A stretch of DNA of 64,000 nucleotides from Halanaerobium sp051746665 (lineage in GTDB: Bacteria; Bacillota; Halanaerobiia; Halanaerobiales; Halanaerobiaceae): NCBI GenBank assembly GCA_051746665.1, contig JBNJFG010000001.1, positions 14,685 through 78,684 on the forward strand. Direction: 5' to 3'. The position numbers were made by a program, and so were the translations under genes. Positions 8,627 to 16,578 of this stretch are shown here, piece after piece (positions within the stretch are counted from its first letter, which is position 1; every line of letters begins with the position of its first letter). A model generated the notes under the pieces. That model ran no database searches. It was not told the DNA's origin and saw nothing but the letters and a program-made list of their open reading frames with translations.

Positions 8627-10933
8627 TTGAATTATCAAGATTTTTTTGAGATAAAAGATGATTGGAATTTACAAATTAAAAGCTTAAAAGAAGAGCAGCT
8701 GGTTCATTATGGCAGTAATTTATTATGTGGTAATGGTTACTTAGGCTATAGAGGCACTTTAGAAGAGTGGGGTAAAGAGCAGTATCAGGCCTGTGTAATA
8801 ACAGATACCTATGATATGGCAGATGGAAAATGGAGAGAACTTTCCAATTCACCAAATGCACTGACAACAGAAGTAGTAATTGGTGGAGAAAAAATTGGAG
8901 ATTATCCAGAGCAAAATAGAATGAAAACTGAATTAAATTTTAATTTTAAGTATGGTGTTTTTGAGCGAATATCTAAGTCCAAAAAAAATAATAATATTAA
9001 AATATTATCAGAAAGATTTGCTTCTTATGATAATTTACATTTAATTGCAAATAATTATCAGCTTAAGAATATAGAAGATGATGTAATAGAATTAAAGCTT
9101 GGTATTAATGGTGATGTCTGGGATTTAAATGGTACTCATCTTGAAAACTTTAGTGGAGAATATGATGCCAATAAAAATATTTTATACTTAAAGGCTGAGA
9201 CAGGAGAAAGTAAGATAACTCTGGTAACTGCTTTATCTTTTAAGTTCAAAAAAGGAAAGATGAAAAATATTAAGGTTGAAAATGAGAAAAAATCTATTTA
9301 TTTATTAATTGATCTTGAAGCTGAAGCAGAAAAAATTGAGTTGGAGCGAAATATGATTGTTTATTCCAGTAATGATCTTGAAAATCCACTTCAAGCAGCA
9401 CTGAAAGATGCAGCATCAGCTCTTGAAAATGGTTATCAGAAACTAAAAGAACGGCATCAGGCTGTCTGGGATAAAAAATGGGAATTGATGGATATTCAAA
9501 TTAAGGGTAATAGTTTAGATCAGCTGGCAGTCAGATTTAATCTTTATCATAATATTATTGCTGCACCTGCTCATAGTGATCGTTTACCAATTGGAGCTCG
9601 TGGATTATCCTGTCAAGCATATCAGGGGTCTGCTTTCTGGGATCAGGAAATTTTCAACTTACCTATGTTTTTATTTACTGAAACTGAAACTGCAAAAAAC
9701 ATTTTAAAATATCGCTATCATACTTTAAATGGTGCCCGCAAAAAGGCTAAAGATCTAGGTTATGCTGGAGCCTTTTATGCCTGGATATCTGGTAAAAGTG
9801 GAAGAGAATTATGTCCATCTTTTTTCTTTAAAGATGTAATCAGCGGCCGTAAAATTAGAAATCACTTTAATGATTGGCAGATCCATGTTTCTCCAGATAT
9901 CAGTTATACTATCTGGAAATACTACCTGGCAACTAAGGACCTTGAATTTATTGTTGATTATGGAAGTGAAATATTATTTGAAGTAGCCAGGTTTTTACAT
10001 TCCAGGGTTCACTATAATCAGTACAAGGATCAGTATGAGATTATTAGGCTTTTAGGACCTGATGAATATCATGAAAATGTTGATAATAATGCATTTACAA
10101 ATTATCTAACACAATTCGCTTTAAAAAAAGCATTATATTTCTATCATAAAATGGAAAATGAATATCCTGAAAAGCTGACTGAATTAAAAAATAAAATTGA
10201 TCTTGCTGAGTCAGAAATTACTGCCTGGCAGCAAATTTCTGAGAAAATATATTTACCACAACCAGATGAAAACAATTTAATTGAACAGTTTGATGGGTAT
10301 TTTAATTTAGAAGATACTACAGCAGAAGTGCTTAAAGATAGATTAATTGATAAAGAAGAATATTGGGGTTGGCCTAATGGAGTAGCTGTTTTTACTCAGG
10401 TAATTAAACAGGCTGATGTAATTCAGTTATTTACCTTACATGATATTTTTTCTGAGGAGGTACTGGCAGCTAATTATGATTATTATGAGCCCAGAACTCA
10501 ACATGGTTCTTCTTTGAGTCCATCTCAGTATGCAGTTGTTGCTGCCCGTTTAGGAAGAGCAGAAGAAAGCTATGAGTATTTCAAAAAATCAGCTTTCATT
10601 GATCTGATGAGTACTAATAAGGCGGTCAGCGGGGGTACTTTTATTGGTGGTGTACACACTGCTGCAGCTGGTGGAATCTGGCAGTTAATAATTAATGGTT
10701 TTGCTGGCATGAAAATTGATCGAGATGGTCTTTCATTTAAACCGGTAATTTGTCAGGAATGGGAAGAAGTTGAATTTAAGCTTAATTATCAGGATAAAAA
10801 ATTTAAAGTAACATTAAATCAAAACCATTTTAAGTTAAAAGCAGCTGCAGGAAATACTGAAGCTCTGGAATTTTTTGTTTTTGATAAAAAATATACTCTG
10901 GATGCTGCTGAAAAAATTAAGATAGAGTTGTAA
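8627..10933 (+). CDS. Glycoside hydrolase family 65 disaccharide phosphorylase (maltose/trehalose/kojibiose type)
   Basis: GH65 enzymes use inorganic phosphate to split an alpha-glucosidic disaccharide into beta-glucose 1-phosphate and glucose, saving one ATP. Matching features are GNGYLGYRG near the N-terminus, GARGLSCQAYQGSAFWDQE, the catalytic-acid region GPDEYHENVDNNAFTN (Glu at about 480) and the phosphate-binding HGSSLSP with GGVHTAAAGG near the C-terminus. The TTG at 8627 is chosen because AAAGGGGG lies 7 bases upstream; an in-frame TTG at 8603 has no such site. At 768 residues it has the normal family length. Substrate choice among maltose, trehalose, kojibiose and nigerose needs a subfamily comparison. 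A beta-phosphoglucomutase gene is not adjacent. Confidence 0.9.
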   Translation: MNYQDFFEIKDDWNLQIKSLKEEQLVHYGSNLLCGNGYLGYRGTLEEWGKEQYQACVITDTYDMADGKWRELSNSPNALTTEVVIGGEKIGDYPEQNRMKTELNFNFKYGVFERISKSKKNNNIKILSERFASYDNLHLIANNYQLKNIEDDVIELKLGINGDVWDLNGTHLENFSGEYDANKNILYLKAETGESKITLVTALSFKFKKGKMKNIKVENEKKSIYLLIDLEAEAEKIELERNMIVYSSNDLENPLQAALKDAASALENGYQKLKERHQAVWDKKWELMDIQIKGNSLDQLAVRFNLYHNIIAAPAHSDRLPIGARGLSCQAYQGSAFWDQEIFNLPMFLFTETETAKNILKYRYHTLNGARKKAKDLGYAGAFYAWISGKSGRELCPSFFFKDVISGRKIRNHFNDWQIHVSPDISYTIWKYYLATKDLEFIVDYGSEILFEVARFLHSRVHYNQYKDQYEIIRLLGPDEYHENVDNNAFTNYLTQFALKKALYFYHKMENEYPEKLTELKNKIDLAESEITAWQQISEKIYLPQPDENNLIEQFDGYFNLEDTTAEVLKDRLIDKEEYWGWPNGVAVFTQVIKQADVIQLFTLHDIFSEEVLAANYDYYEPRTQHGSSLSPSQYAVVAARLGRAEESYEYFKKSAFIDLMSTNKAVSGGTFIGGVHTAAAGGIWQLIINGFAGMKIDRDGLSFKPVICQEWEEVEFKLNYQDKKFKVTLNQNHFKLKAAAGNTEALEFFVFDKKYTLDAAEKIKIEL

Positions 10934-10994
10934 ATTTCGATAAATTCTCATTCGTAGTATAATCAATTATTTTAAATATAATTTTAGCATTAAA

Positions 10995-11026
10995 AAAGCT
11001 CCCTTTTTTAAAAGGGAGCTTTAAAA
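10995..11026. terminator. Bidirectional terminator between GH65 gene and minus-strand ABC operon
   Basis: AAAGCTCCCTTTT and AAAAGGGAGCTTT form a 13-bp stem with a very short loop. A-tracts and T-tracts on both sides let it serve both converging transcripts. Confidence 0.85.
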
Positions 11027-11041
11027 TAATAGATTATTTTA

Positions 11042-11839
11042 TTAAACTGATAGTAACATTCGATCATTATTGAATTTGCCACCGTGCTTAATTTCAAACA
11101 TCTTAAGCAGTTTTTCTATGGTAAGTTCTTTCTTTTCTTCTTCTTTTATATCATAAATAATATGGCCACCATCCATCATAATTAAGCGATTACCCATTTT
11201 AATAGCATCTTCCATATTATGTGTAATCATTAAAGTAGTAATATTATTTTCATTAACTAATTCAGCAGTTAAATTCTTGATTTTAATAGCTGTAGCTGGA
11301 TCTAAAGCAGCAGTGTGCTCATCTAAAAGTAATAGACGAGGACTAGCTACTGTTGCCATTAAAAGCGTTAAAGCCTGCCGCTGTCCACCAGATAAAAGTT
11401 TAACTTTAGTGGTCAAACGTCTTTCTAATCCTAAATCAATTTTTTCTAAATGTTTACGCATGATTTCTCTTTTGTGTTTGCTTAAACCCCACTTAAGAGA
11501 AAGGTTATTAGATTTAGAAATTGCTAATGACAGATTTTCCTCGATTGTCATTTCAGGAGATGTACCTGCTAATGGATTTTGAAATACTCTGCCAATTTTT
11601 TGCGCACATTTATACTCAGATTTTTTTGTAATATTTTCATTATCTAAAATAATACTTCCATTTTCCACTGGAAAAACTCCAGCTATAGAATTTAAAAGAG
11701 TGGATTTACCTGCTCCATTACTACCTACTATTGTTATAAAATCGCCTTCATTAACAGTTAAATCGATTTTGTCAATTGCTATATTCTCGTTCGGAGTACC
11801 CTTATAAAAAATTTTTTCTAAATTTTTGACTTTCAGCAT
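11042..11839 (-). CDS. ABC transporter ATP-binding protein (COG1101, TrpZ-like)
   Basis: This is the ATPase of a three-part importer made with the two genes upstream on the same strand. It has Walker A (GSNGAGKST), a Q-loop at FQNPLAG, the signature LLSGGQRQAL, Walker B (RLLLLDEH) and the switch THNMEDA. The His in LLLLDEHTAALDPAT after the Walker B Glu is characteristic of this COG1101 group. This transporter class is linked to tryptophan or other aromatic substrates in some Firmicutes, but the substrate here is not established. It is the last gene of the operon, 7 bases after the permease gene, with a shared bidirectional terminator downstream. Confidence 0.88.
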   Translation of the reverse strand: MLKVKNLEKIFYKGTPNENIAIDKIDLTVNEGDFITIVGSNGAGKSTLLNSIAGVFPVENGSIILDNENITKKSEYKCAQKIGRVFQNPLAGTSPEMTIEENLSLAISKSNNLSLKWGLSKHKREIMRKHLEKIDLGLERRLTTKVKLLSGGQRQALTLLMATVASPRLLLLDEHTAALDPATAIKIKNLTAELVNENNITTLMITHNMEDAIKMGNRLIMMDGGHIIYDIKEEEKKELTIEKLLKMFEIKHGGKFNNDRMLLSV

Positions 11840-11846
11840 TTTTTTA

Positions 11847-12713
11847 TCACCTCAATGCTTTTTTTATTCTTGGAGTGGATAAGAAAATTATAACCAGTAC
11901 AGCAGTTAATAATTTTAAGTCAGAAGCTGCAAGACCTAAATTGAGTGCAATAGAAATACTAAAGCGATAAAGAATAGAACCAACAATAACACCAATAGTT
12001 GCAATTATTATTGATCTTTCTCCTATTACAACTTCCCCAATTATTACCGAAGCTAAACCTGCTACAATTGTACCAACTCCCATGTTAACATCCGCAAATC
12101 CTTGATATTGTCCGACAAGTGCTCCTGATAATGACACAAGTGCATTAGAAATAATTAAGCCCAACATTTTCATTGAGTTAGTACTAATTCCCATACTTCT
12201 TATCATCTGTGGATTATCTCCAGTAGCTCTGAAAGCAAATCCTATTTGAGTATTTAAAAAAGCGTCAAGTATTAATTTAACAGCAACAATAACTAAAATT
12301 AATAATAATAGATTATTCCAGGGATAAGGAACTCCAAGATCTCTAATAAAAGAAAAAATAGTTCCTTTGCCAATTAAAGGAATATTTGGTCTCCCCATTA
12401 CTCTTAAATTAATAGAGTAGAGGGAAGTCATTGTTAAAATTCCTGATAAAAGTGGAGCAATTTTTAATTTAGTATTTAAAAAACCTGTAATTGCTCCTGC
12501 CATTCCACCTGCAGCTACTGCTGCAGCTAAGGTAACAAATGGATTTACTCCAGCAATTAATAATCTTGCTGAGACAGCAGCACCTAAAGGTAAACTGCCG
12601 TCTACTGTTAAATCAGCAAAATCAAGGATTCTAAAAGATATAAATACGCCCAGTGCCATAATACCAAAGGCAAGGCCTTGTTCTAATGACGTAATTGCAA
12701 AACTTAGATTCAT
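11847..12713 (-). CDS. ABC transporter permease (COG4120, TrpY-like)
   Basis: This is the membrane subunit of the COG2984/4120/1101 importer, related in fold to the branched-chain amino acid/ribose permease class. It has eight or more hydrophobic segments and conserved stretches such as FRILDFADLTVDGSLPLGAA near the N-terminus and FRATGDNPQMIRSMG in the middle. The ATG at 12713 is preferred because TGAGGTG lies just upstream; an in-frame GTG at 12725 would put that site inside the gene. It lies between the binding-protein gene and the ATPase gene on the same strand. Confidence 0.88.
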   Translation of the reverse strand: MNLSFAITSLEQGLAFGIMALGVFISFRILDFADLTVDGSLPLGAAVSARLLIAGVNPFVTLAAAVAAGGMAGAITGFLNTKLKIAPLLSGILTMTSLYSINLRVMGRPNIPLIGKGTIFSFIRDLGVPYPWNNLLLLILVIVAVKLILDAFLNTQIGFAFRATGDNPQMIRSMGISTNSMKMLGLIISNALVSLSGALVGQYQGFADVNMGVGTIVAGLASVIIGEVVIGERSIIIATIGVIVGSILYRFSISIALNLGLAASDLKLLTAVLVIIFLSTPRIKKALR

Positions 12714-12777
12714 AACACACCTCACACCATTTCTAAACTAAATATTTTATTGAATTGTTAAGAGTGTTTAAAAGTTA

Positions 12778-13758
12778 CTACTCTTGAGTTATTTCTTCAT
12801 AAATAACATTTGCTCTTTCTAAAACAGCGGCTGGTATTTCTAATTCTAAATTCTCAGCTGCTTTTTTATTAAGATATAATTTCAATTCGTCTGAAGATTC
12901 GACTGGCATTGATGCTGTATCAGCACCATTTAAAATTTTTGCTGCCATTTTTCCTGTTTGAATACCCAGCAATTTATAATCAATTCCTAAAGTAGCTATT
13001 GCTCCTTGTCTTACCTGACCATTTTCTGAAGCAAATACTGGTATATCATTTTCATTGGTAATATTTAAGACAGATGGTAAAGCAGAAACTATTATATTAT
13101 CTGTAGGTACATAAATTGCATCTACATCTCCAATCAAAGAAGAAGCTGCAAGACTTACTTCACTGCTGTTGCTTACTGTAGCTTCATGTAATTTTATACC
13201 CATCGCTTTTGTAGCTTCTTTTACAACATCTACCTGAACAACAGAATTTACTTCACCTGGGTTATAAAGAACTCCTAAATCACTTAATTCAGGAATGAAT
13301 TCCTTAATTAGTTCGATTTGTTGAGCAACCGGATTCATATCTGTAGTACCTGTCAAATTCCCTCCTGGATTTTCCATGCTGTTAACAATACCAGCTTCTA
13401 CAGGATCTGTAACAGCTGTAAATAAGACGGGAGTATTTTTTATTACATTTGCAGCAGCCTGTGCATTAGGTGTTGCAATTGCCAGTATTAAATCAAGATT
13501 ATTACTTTTAAACTGCTGAGCAATAGATTGAGCTGTAGCAAAGTCTGCCTGTGCATTTTGCTCAATAAACTCAACATTTTCTTCAGTAAATCCTGCTTCT
13601 GCCAGACCTTCAATAAAACCTTCTCTTGCTGAATCTAAAGCGGGATGTTCAACAAATTGTGAAATACCAATTCTATATTCCTGAGCACCAACTGTAAGAG
13701 TAGTAGTTACGACCAACATCAATGTTAAAATAAATAAAATTGAAAGATTTTTTTTCAT
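12778..13758 (-). CDS. ABC transporter substrate-binding protein (COG2984, TrpX-like)
   Basis: This secreted binding protein delivers the ligand to the permease downstream. Residues 1-25 form a signal peptide ending near VGA-QEY, without a lipobox. The body carries family markers: IGISQFVEHPALD, NAQADFATAQSIAQQF, VLFTAVTDPVEAG, GVLYNPGE and VDAIYVPTDN. Related proteins bind tryptophan or other small aromatic ligands, but this cannot be read from the sequence. It is the first gene of the operon and is preceded by a consensus promoter and a leader of about 180 bases containing an intrinsic terminator, so expression is probably controlled by attenuation. Confidence 0.88.
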   Translation of the reverse strand: MKKNLSILFILTLMLVVTTTLTVGAQEYRIGISQFVEHPALDSAREGFIEGLAEAGFTEENVEFIEQNAQADFATAQSIAQQFKSNNLDLILAIATPNAQAAANVIKNTPVLFTAVTDPVEAGIVNSMENPGGNLTGTTDMNPVAQQIELIKEFIPELSDLGVLYNPGEVNSVVQVDVVKEATKAMGIKLHEATVSNSSEVSLAASSLIGDVDAIYVPTDNIIVSALPSVLNITNENDIPVFASENGQVRQGAIATLGIDYKLLGIQTGKMAAKILNGADTASMPVESSDELKLYLNKKAAENLELEIPAAVLERANVIYEEITQE

Positions 13759-13937
13759 TATTATATTCCCCTTTCTAACTGGTAGTGGGGATAATAAAAA
13801 AACACTCCTGGTGGAGTGTTAAAATGCTTTTGGCTATTTTGTTTAAAATTAGGTATAAAAAACCCTTGTTTAAACAAAAGCTTAAGCTTCCCTACAAATT
13901 TCTCCTACCGTATTACCGTGCTACCAGTTATTTGATT
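13759..13937 (-). promoter_or_regulatory. Structured 5' leader of the COG2984 ABC operon with attenuator architecture
   Basis: The predicted transcript starts near 13937 and runs about 180 bases before the coding region. In the transcript, three consecutive 8-base units (GGTAGCAC, GGTAATAC, GGTAGGAG; plus-strand 13902-13925) lie near the 5' end. The 10-base segment TAACTGGTAG at the 5' end (plus 13921-13930) is exactly complementary to CTACCAGTTA next to the ribosome site (plus 13776-13785). An intrinsic terminator lies between them. No T-box consensus (AGGGTGGNACCGCG) or familiar riboswitch core was found. The ligand or RNA-binding protein is unknown; a HutP-family gene lies directly upstream. 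Confidence 0.6.
13796..13820 (-). terminator. Intrinsic terminator inside the leader (attenuator)
   Basis: Read on the minus strand, AACACTCC and GGAGTGTT form a perfect 8-bp stem with a 4-base loop, followed directly by a run of T. It stands between the promoter at about 13950 and the start codon at 13758. Confidence 0.85.
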
Positions 13938-13943
13938 TTCTTT

Positions 13944-13972
13944 ATTATACTATTATGCTTATGTATTGTCAA
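13944..13972 (-). promoter_or_regulatory. Consensus sigma-A promoter of the COG2984 ABC operon
   Basis: On the minus strand, TTGACA (13972-13967) is followed after exactly 17 bases by TATAAT (13949-13944). This is a perfect match to the vegetative consensus, implying strong initiation with control exerted later in the leader. Confidence 0.88.
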
Positions 13973-14020
13973 CTTTATTTAGAAATGAAAGAGTGATATA
14001 ATAAAATATCGACAATTATT

Positions 14021-14446
14021 TTAGTTAGCTTGTTTATCTAGTAAAGATCTATGGCTTAACCCTACAGTTACTTCATTTAAATTAAACATTCCCACACCAA
14101 AAAAGACAGCTACCACTATATGTTCACCACTTCTTGCAACACCAATTTTTCCTCCAACATTTAAGCCCATGGTTCTTGGCATAATCTGTGCCAGAGCATC
14201 ATGTGCTGCACCAGCAACTGCTCCCTGAGCAACATGAGAGTTATCAATGATATTTTCTCTTTTAGCGGCAATAACTGCTCTTTCGATGATTTCTGGCACT
14301 GATTTATTGAATTCGCCCCCAAAATCAACAGCAGCAGTATTTATATCATCAGCTGCAAATTCTTTTTTTAACACTTTTTCTTCACTTCTGCTAGAAATAG
14401 ACATTTTAATAGCTGCTTTAGCAGTTTCCAGACTGTTATGTTCCAT
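14021..14446 (-). CDS. HutP-family RNA-binding antiterminator protein
   Basis: HutP proteins bind mRNA leaders together with Mg2+ and a small ligand (histidine in Bacillus subtilis) and prevent transcription termination. This 141-residue protein has the clostridial HutP pattern: AAVDFGGEFNKSVPEIIERA, SHVAQGAVAGAAHDALAQIM, RTMGLNVGGKIG and a C-terminal GLSHRSL. By my alignment, His71 and His132 match two of the three metal-binding histidines of B. subtilis HutP, while the third is Gly, as I recall for clostridial homologues. The ribosome site AAGGAGGA lies 7 bases before the ATG. No hut genes are present. The gene is directly upstream of an ABC operon whose leader holds an intrinsic terminator, a possible target. 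Confidence 0.78.
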   Translation of the reverse strand: MEHNSLETAKAAIKMSISSRSEEKVLKKEFAADDINTAAVDFGGEFNKSVPEIIERAVIAAKRENIIDNSHVAQGAVAGAAHDALAQIMPRTMGLNVGGKIGVARSGEHIVVAVFFGVGMFNLNEVTVGLSHRSLLDKQAN

Positions 14447-14475
14447 AGTTTATCCTCCTTTGTATAATGTACTTA

Positions 14476-14494
14476 GTGATACCATATATATCAC
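14476..14494. promoter_or_regulatory. Inverted repeat upstream of the HutP-family gene
   Basis: GTGAT and ATCAC flank a 9-base AT-rich centre about 30 bases before the HutP-family start codon. It could be an operator. The evidence is symmetry and position only. Confidence 0.3.
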
Positions 14495-14704
14495 TTCTTT
14501 AAATAACGATAATTTCTAATTTAATTATAGCAGAGATTTTTAGTAAAGTGAAATGTGTATTTGAAATGTTCAAACTAATATAAATTTAATGTTCAGTATT
14601 AAAGATTTAAAAAAAGTTCATTTAATTGCATAATTAAACAAAATATTTTATAATATATAGTGCTATATTACTTTGAAATAATTAACTATTAAAGATAATA
14701 AAAA

Positions 14705-15265
14705 TTGGAGGCGTTTAAAATAAATATTTTATTAGTTGCTTTTGCATTAGGCTTGGATGCTGCTGGAGTTACAATGGCAATTGGTTGTGGTAAGCCTACA
14801 AATTTAATAGAAAAATTTAAAGTCGTTTTCTCTTTTGGCTTTTTTCAATTTTTATTTGCCTTAATTGGGGGGCTAAGTGGTAATTATATCGATCAATATT
14901 TTTTTACAATTTCTAATTACTTTAGCGGCACAGTAATTTTCATACTGGGTATTTTCTTAATTAGGGAAGGTTATAAGAATGAAGAAGAATGTATATATCG
15001 GCAATTAAACTTTTGGACAATTGTAGTATTAGGAATCAGTGTAAGTATTGATGCTCTTGGAGCTGGTTTTTCTCTTCTTTTTGAATTTGAGCAATTAATA
15101 ATTTTTCAAGACTCTTTAATAATAGGTTTAGCAGCTTCTGTTATGACAGTATTTTCTTTTATCATAGTTAATTATATTAAACATATTGCTCTAGTTGAAA
15201 AATATGCTAATTATATAGGTGGAATAATATTATTAATAATAGGTTTTAATACTCTTTTTATCTAA
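14705..15265 (+). CDS. MntP/YtaF-family membrane protein, possible manganese exporter
   Basis: This small integral membrane protein has six hydrophobic segments. Two acidic intramembrane motifs, ALGLDAAGVTMAIG near the N-terminus and VSIDALGAG in the second half, are the signature of the MntP/YtaF (DUF204) family. MntP exports Mn2+; YtaF is a sporulation membrane protein of uncertain role. The start is unusual. The TTG at 14705 overlaps the only good ribosome site (TTGGAGG), while ATA at 14720 lies 8 bases after GGAGG at the ideal spacing; no ATG, GTG or other TTG is available there. Coordinates are given from the TTG. A bidirectional terminator follows. Confidence 0.8.
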   Translation: MEAFKINILLVAFALGLDAAGVTMAIGCGKPTNLIEKFKVVFSFGFFQFLFALIGGLSGNYIDQYFFTISNYFSGTVIFILGIFLIREGYKNEEECIYRQLNFWTIVVLGISVSIDALGAGFSLLFEFEQLIIFQDSLIIGLAASVMTVFSFIIVNYIKHIALVEKYANYIGGIILLIIGFNTLFI

Positions 15266-15269
15266 AAAT

Positions 15270-15320
15270 AAAACCGGACGCTGCAGTAATTAATTTAAAT
15301 GCAGTGGTCCGGTTTTACTT
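15270..15320. terminator. Bidirectional terminator
   Basis: AAAACCGGAC and GTCCGGTTTT form a perfect outer stem with an inner CTGCA/TGCAG stem. It separates the converging MntP-like and methyltransferase genes. Confidence 0.88.
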
Positions 15321-15380
15321 ATTTTGTTAAAATTTATTTAGAAATTATATTTAATTATATATTAATTTTTAAGTTAAATT

Positions 15381-16547
15381 TTATATTTTTTTCAATAATG
15401 TTATAACCTCTAAATGTTTAGTATGTGGAAACATATCTACAGCTTTAAATTTTTCTAAACTATAATTGTGAATTTCAAGTTCTTTTAAATCTCTAGCTAA
15501 GCTTTTTGGATTACAGGAAATATATAAGATTTCATCTGCATCAGCTGCAGCTATTTTAGACAGAGCTTTAGGATTAATTCCTGGCCTAGGGGGGTCAATA
15601 ATAATTAAATCAGCCTGTTTTTGAATATTATTAATCTCTTTTAAGACATCTCCAGCTATATATTCTGTATTATTAACATTATTTAAATTAGCATTTTCTG
15701 CTGCTCTTTCAGCGGCTTCCTGATCAATTTCTATTCCATAAATTTTAGCAGCATCAGCGGCAATACTCTGTGAAATTGTTCCAGCTCCACAATAAAGATC
15801 AAAAACCACCTTATCTTTAGCACTACCAATATATTTTTCAGCTTCCGAATATAATAACTCTGCACCTTTTGTATTAGTTTGGAAAAAAGAAAGAGAATCA
15901 ATTTTGAATTTATTATCTAATAGTTGATCATAGAAATAATTTCTGCCATGATAAATTTTCATTTCATCACAGCTTACTTGATCTGAAAAATCATCATTAA
16001 TTGTTTGAATAAATCCTACCAGTTCTCCTTTTAAATCTAAACTTTTTAATTCTTCAACTAGAGTAGTAAAATCATGATCTACCTGACTGGTTGTAATTAG
16101 ATTTGCAACTACTTCTCCAGTATTGATTCCTTTGCGAATAACTAAATTTCTTAAAAATCCATCCCTTAATTTGATATGATATTTCTTAAAATCATTTTTG
16201 CGGCAGTATTCTAAAATAGTGCTTAAAATCTCTCTAAAATCATGGTCAACGAGCAAACAATGGTCTACAGTAATTACATCAAATCTTCTTCCTCTAGGAT
16301 GCATTCCCAATTGAAGTTCTCCACCCTTTTTTAAATCTCCAAAGCTGAATTCCATATTATTTCGATATTCATATATTTCAGGGCTTGCTAAGATATCTTC
16401 AAAATTTTCAATATCTATTTCTTTTTCTTTAAAAAGATCAAGTAACATCTCTTTTTTATCTTCTAATTGTTTTTCATAAGGTATATCCTGAGTAGAACAG
16501 CCTCCACAGCGATCATAATGAACACAAATATCTTTCATTTTTGGCAA
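15381..16547 (-). CDS. 23S rRNA (uracil-C5) methyltransferase, RlmD/RlmCD (RumA) type
   Basis: This enzyme uses S-adenosylmethionine to methylate C5 of uridine in 23S rRNA, or possibly tRNA in TrmA-like members. Features in order are an N-terminal Cys cluster for a 4Fe-4S centre (CVHYDRCGGC, with a fourth Cys likely beyond residue 80), FQTNTKGAELLY, the SAM motif DLYCGAGTIS, the substrate motif IDPPRPGI and the catalytic-Cys motif YISCNPKSLARDL. It has no TRAM domain, so it is 388 residues rather than about 450. The TTG at 16547 is chosen because AGGAGG lies 7 bases upstream; the ATG three codons later is too far from it. Confidence 0.9.
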   Translation of the reverse strand: MPKMKDICVHYDRCGGCSTQDIPYEKQLEDKKEMLLDLFKEKEIDIENFEDILASPEIYEYRNNMEFSFGDLKKGGELQLGMHPRGRRFDVITVDHCLLVDHDFREILSTILEYCRKNDFKKYHIKLRDGFLRNLVIRKGINTGEVVANLITTSQVDHDFTTLVEELKSLDLKGELVGFIQTINDDFSDQVSCDEMKIYHGRNYFYDQLLDNKFKIDSLSFFQTNTKGAELLYSEAEKYIGSAKDKVVFDLYCGAGTISQSIAADAAKIYGIEIDQEAAERAAENANLNNVNNTEYIAGDVLKEINNIQKQADLIIIDPPRPGINPKALSKIAAADADEILYISCNPKSLARDLKELEIHNYSLEKFKAVDMFPHTKHLEVITLLKKI

Positions 16548-16578
16548 ATTTGAACCTCCTATAAATTATCACAATTGA

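Noticed and set aside
13759..13937. T-box leader for a tryptophan-type transporter
   Set aside because: The antiterminator consensus AGGGTGGNACCGCG and a usable specifier domain were looked for and not found. The GGTA-repeat lies at the extreme 5' end, not near the terminator.
13785..13982. A 65-codon plus-strand open frame
   Set aside because: It lies antisense to the leader, terminator and promoter of the minus-strand ABC operon, and its composition follows those signals. No ribosome site or family resemblance was seen.
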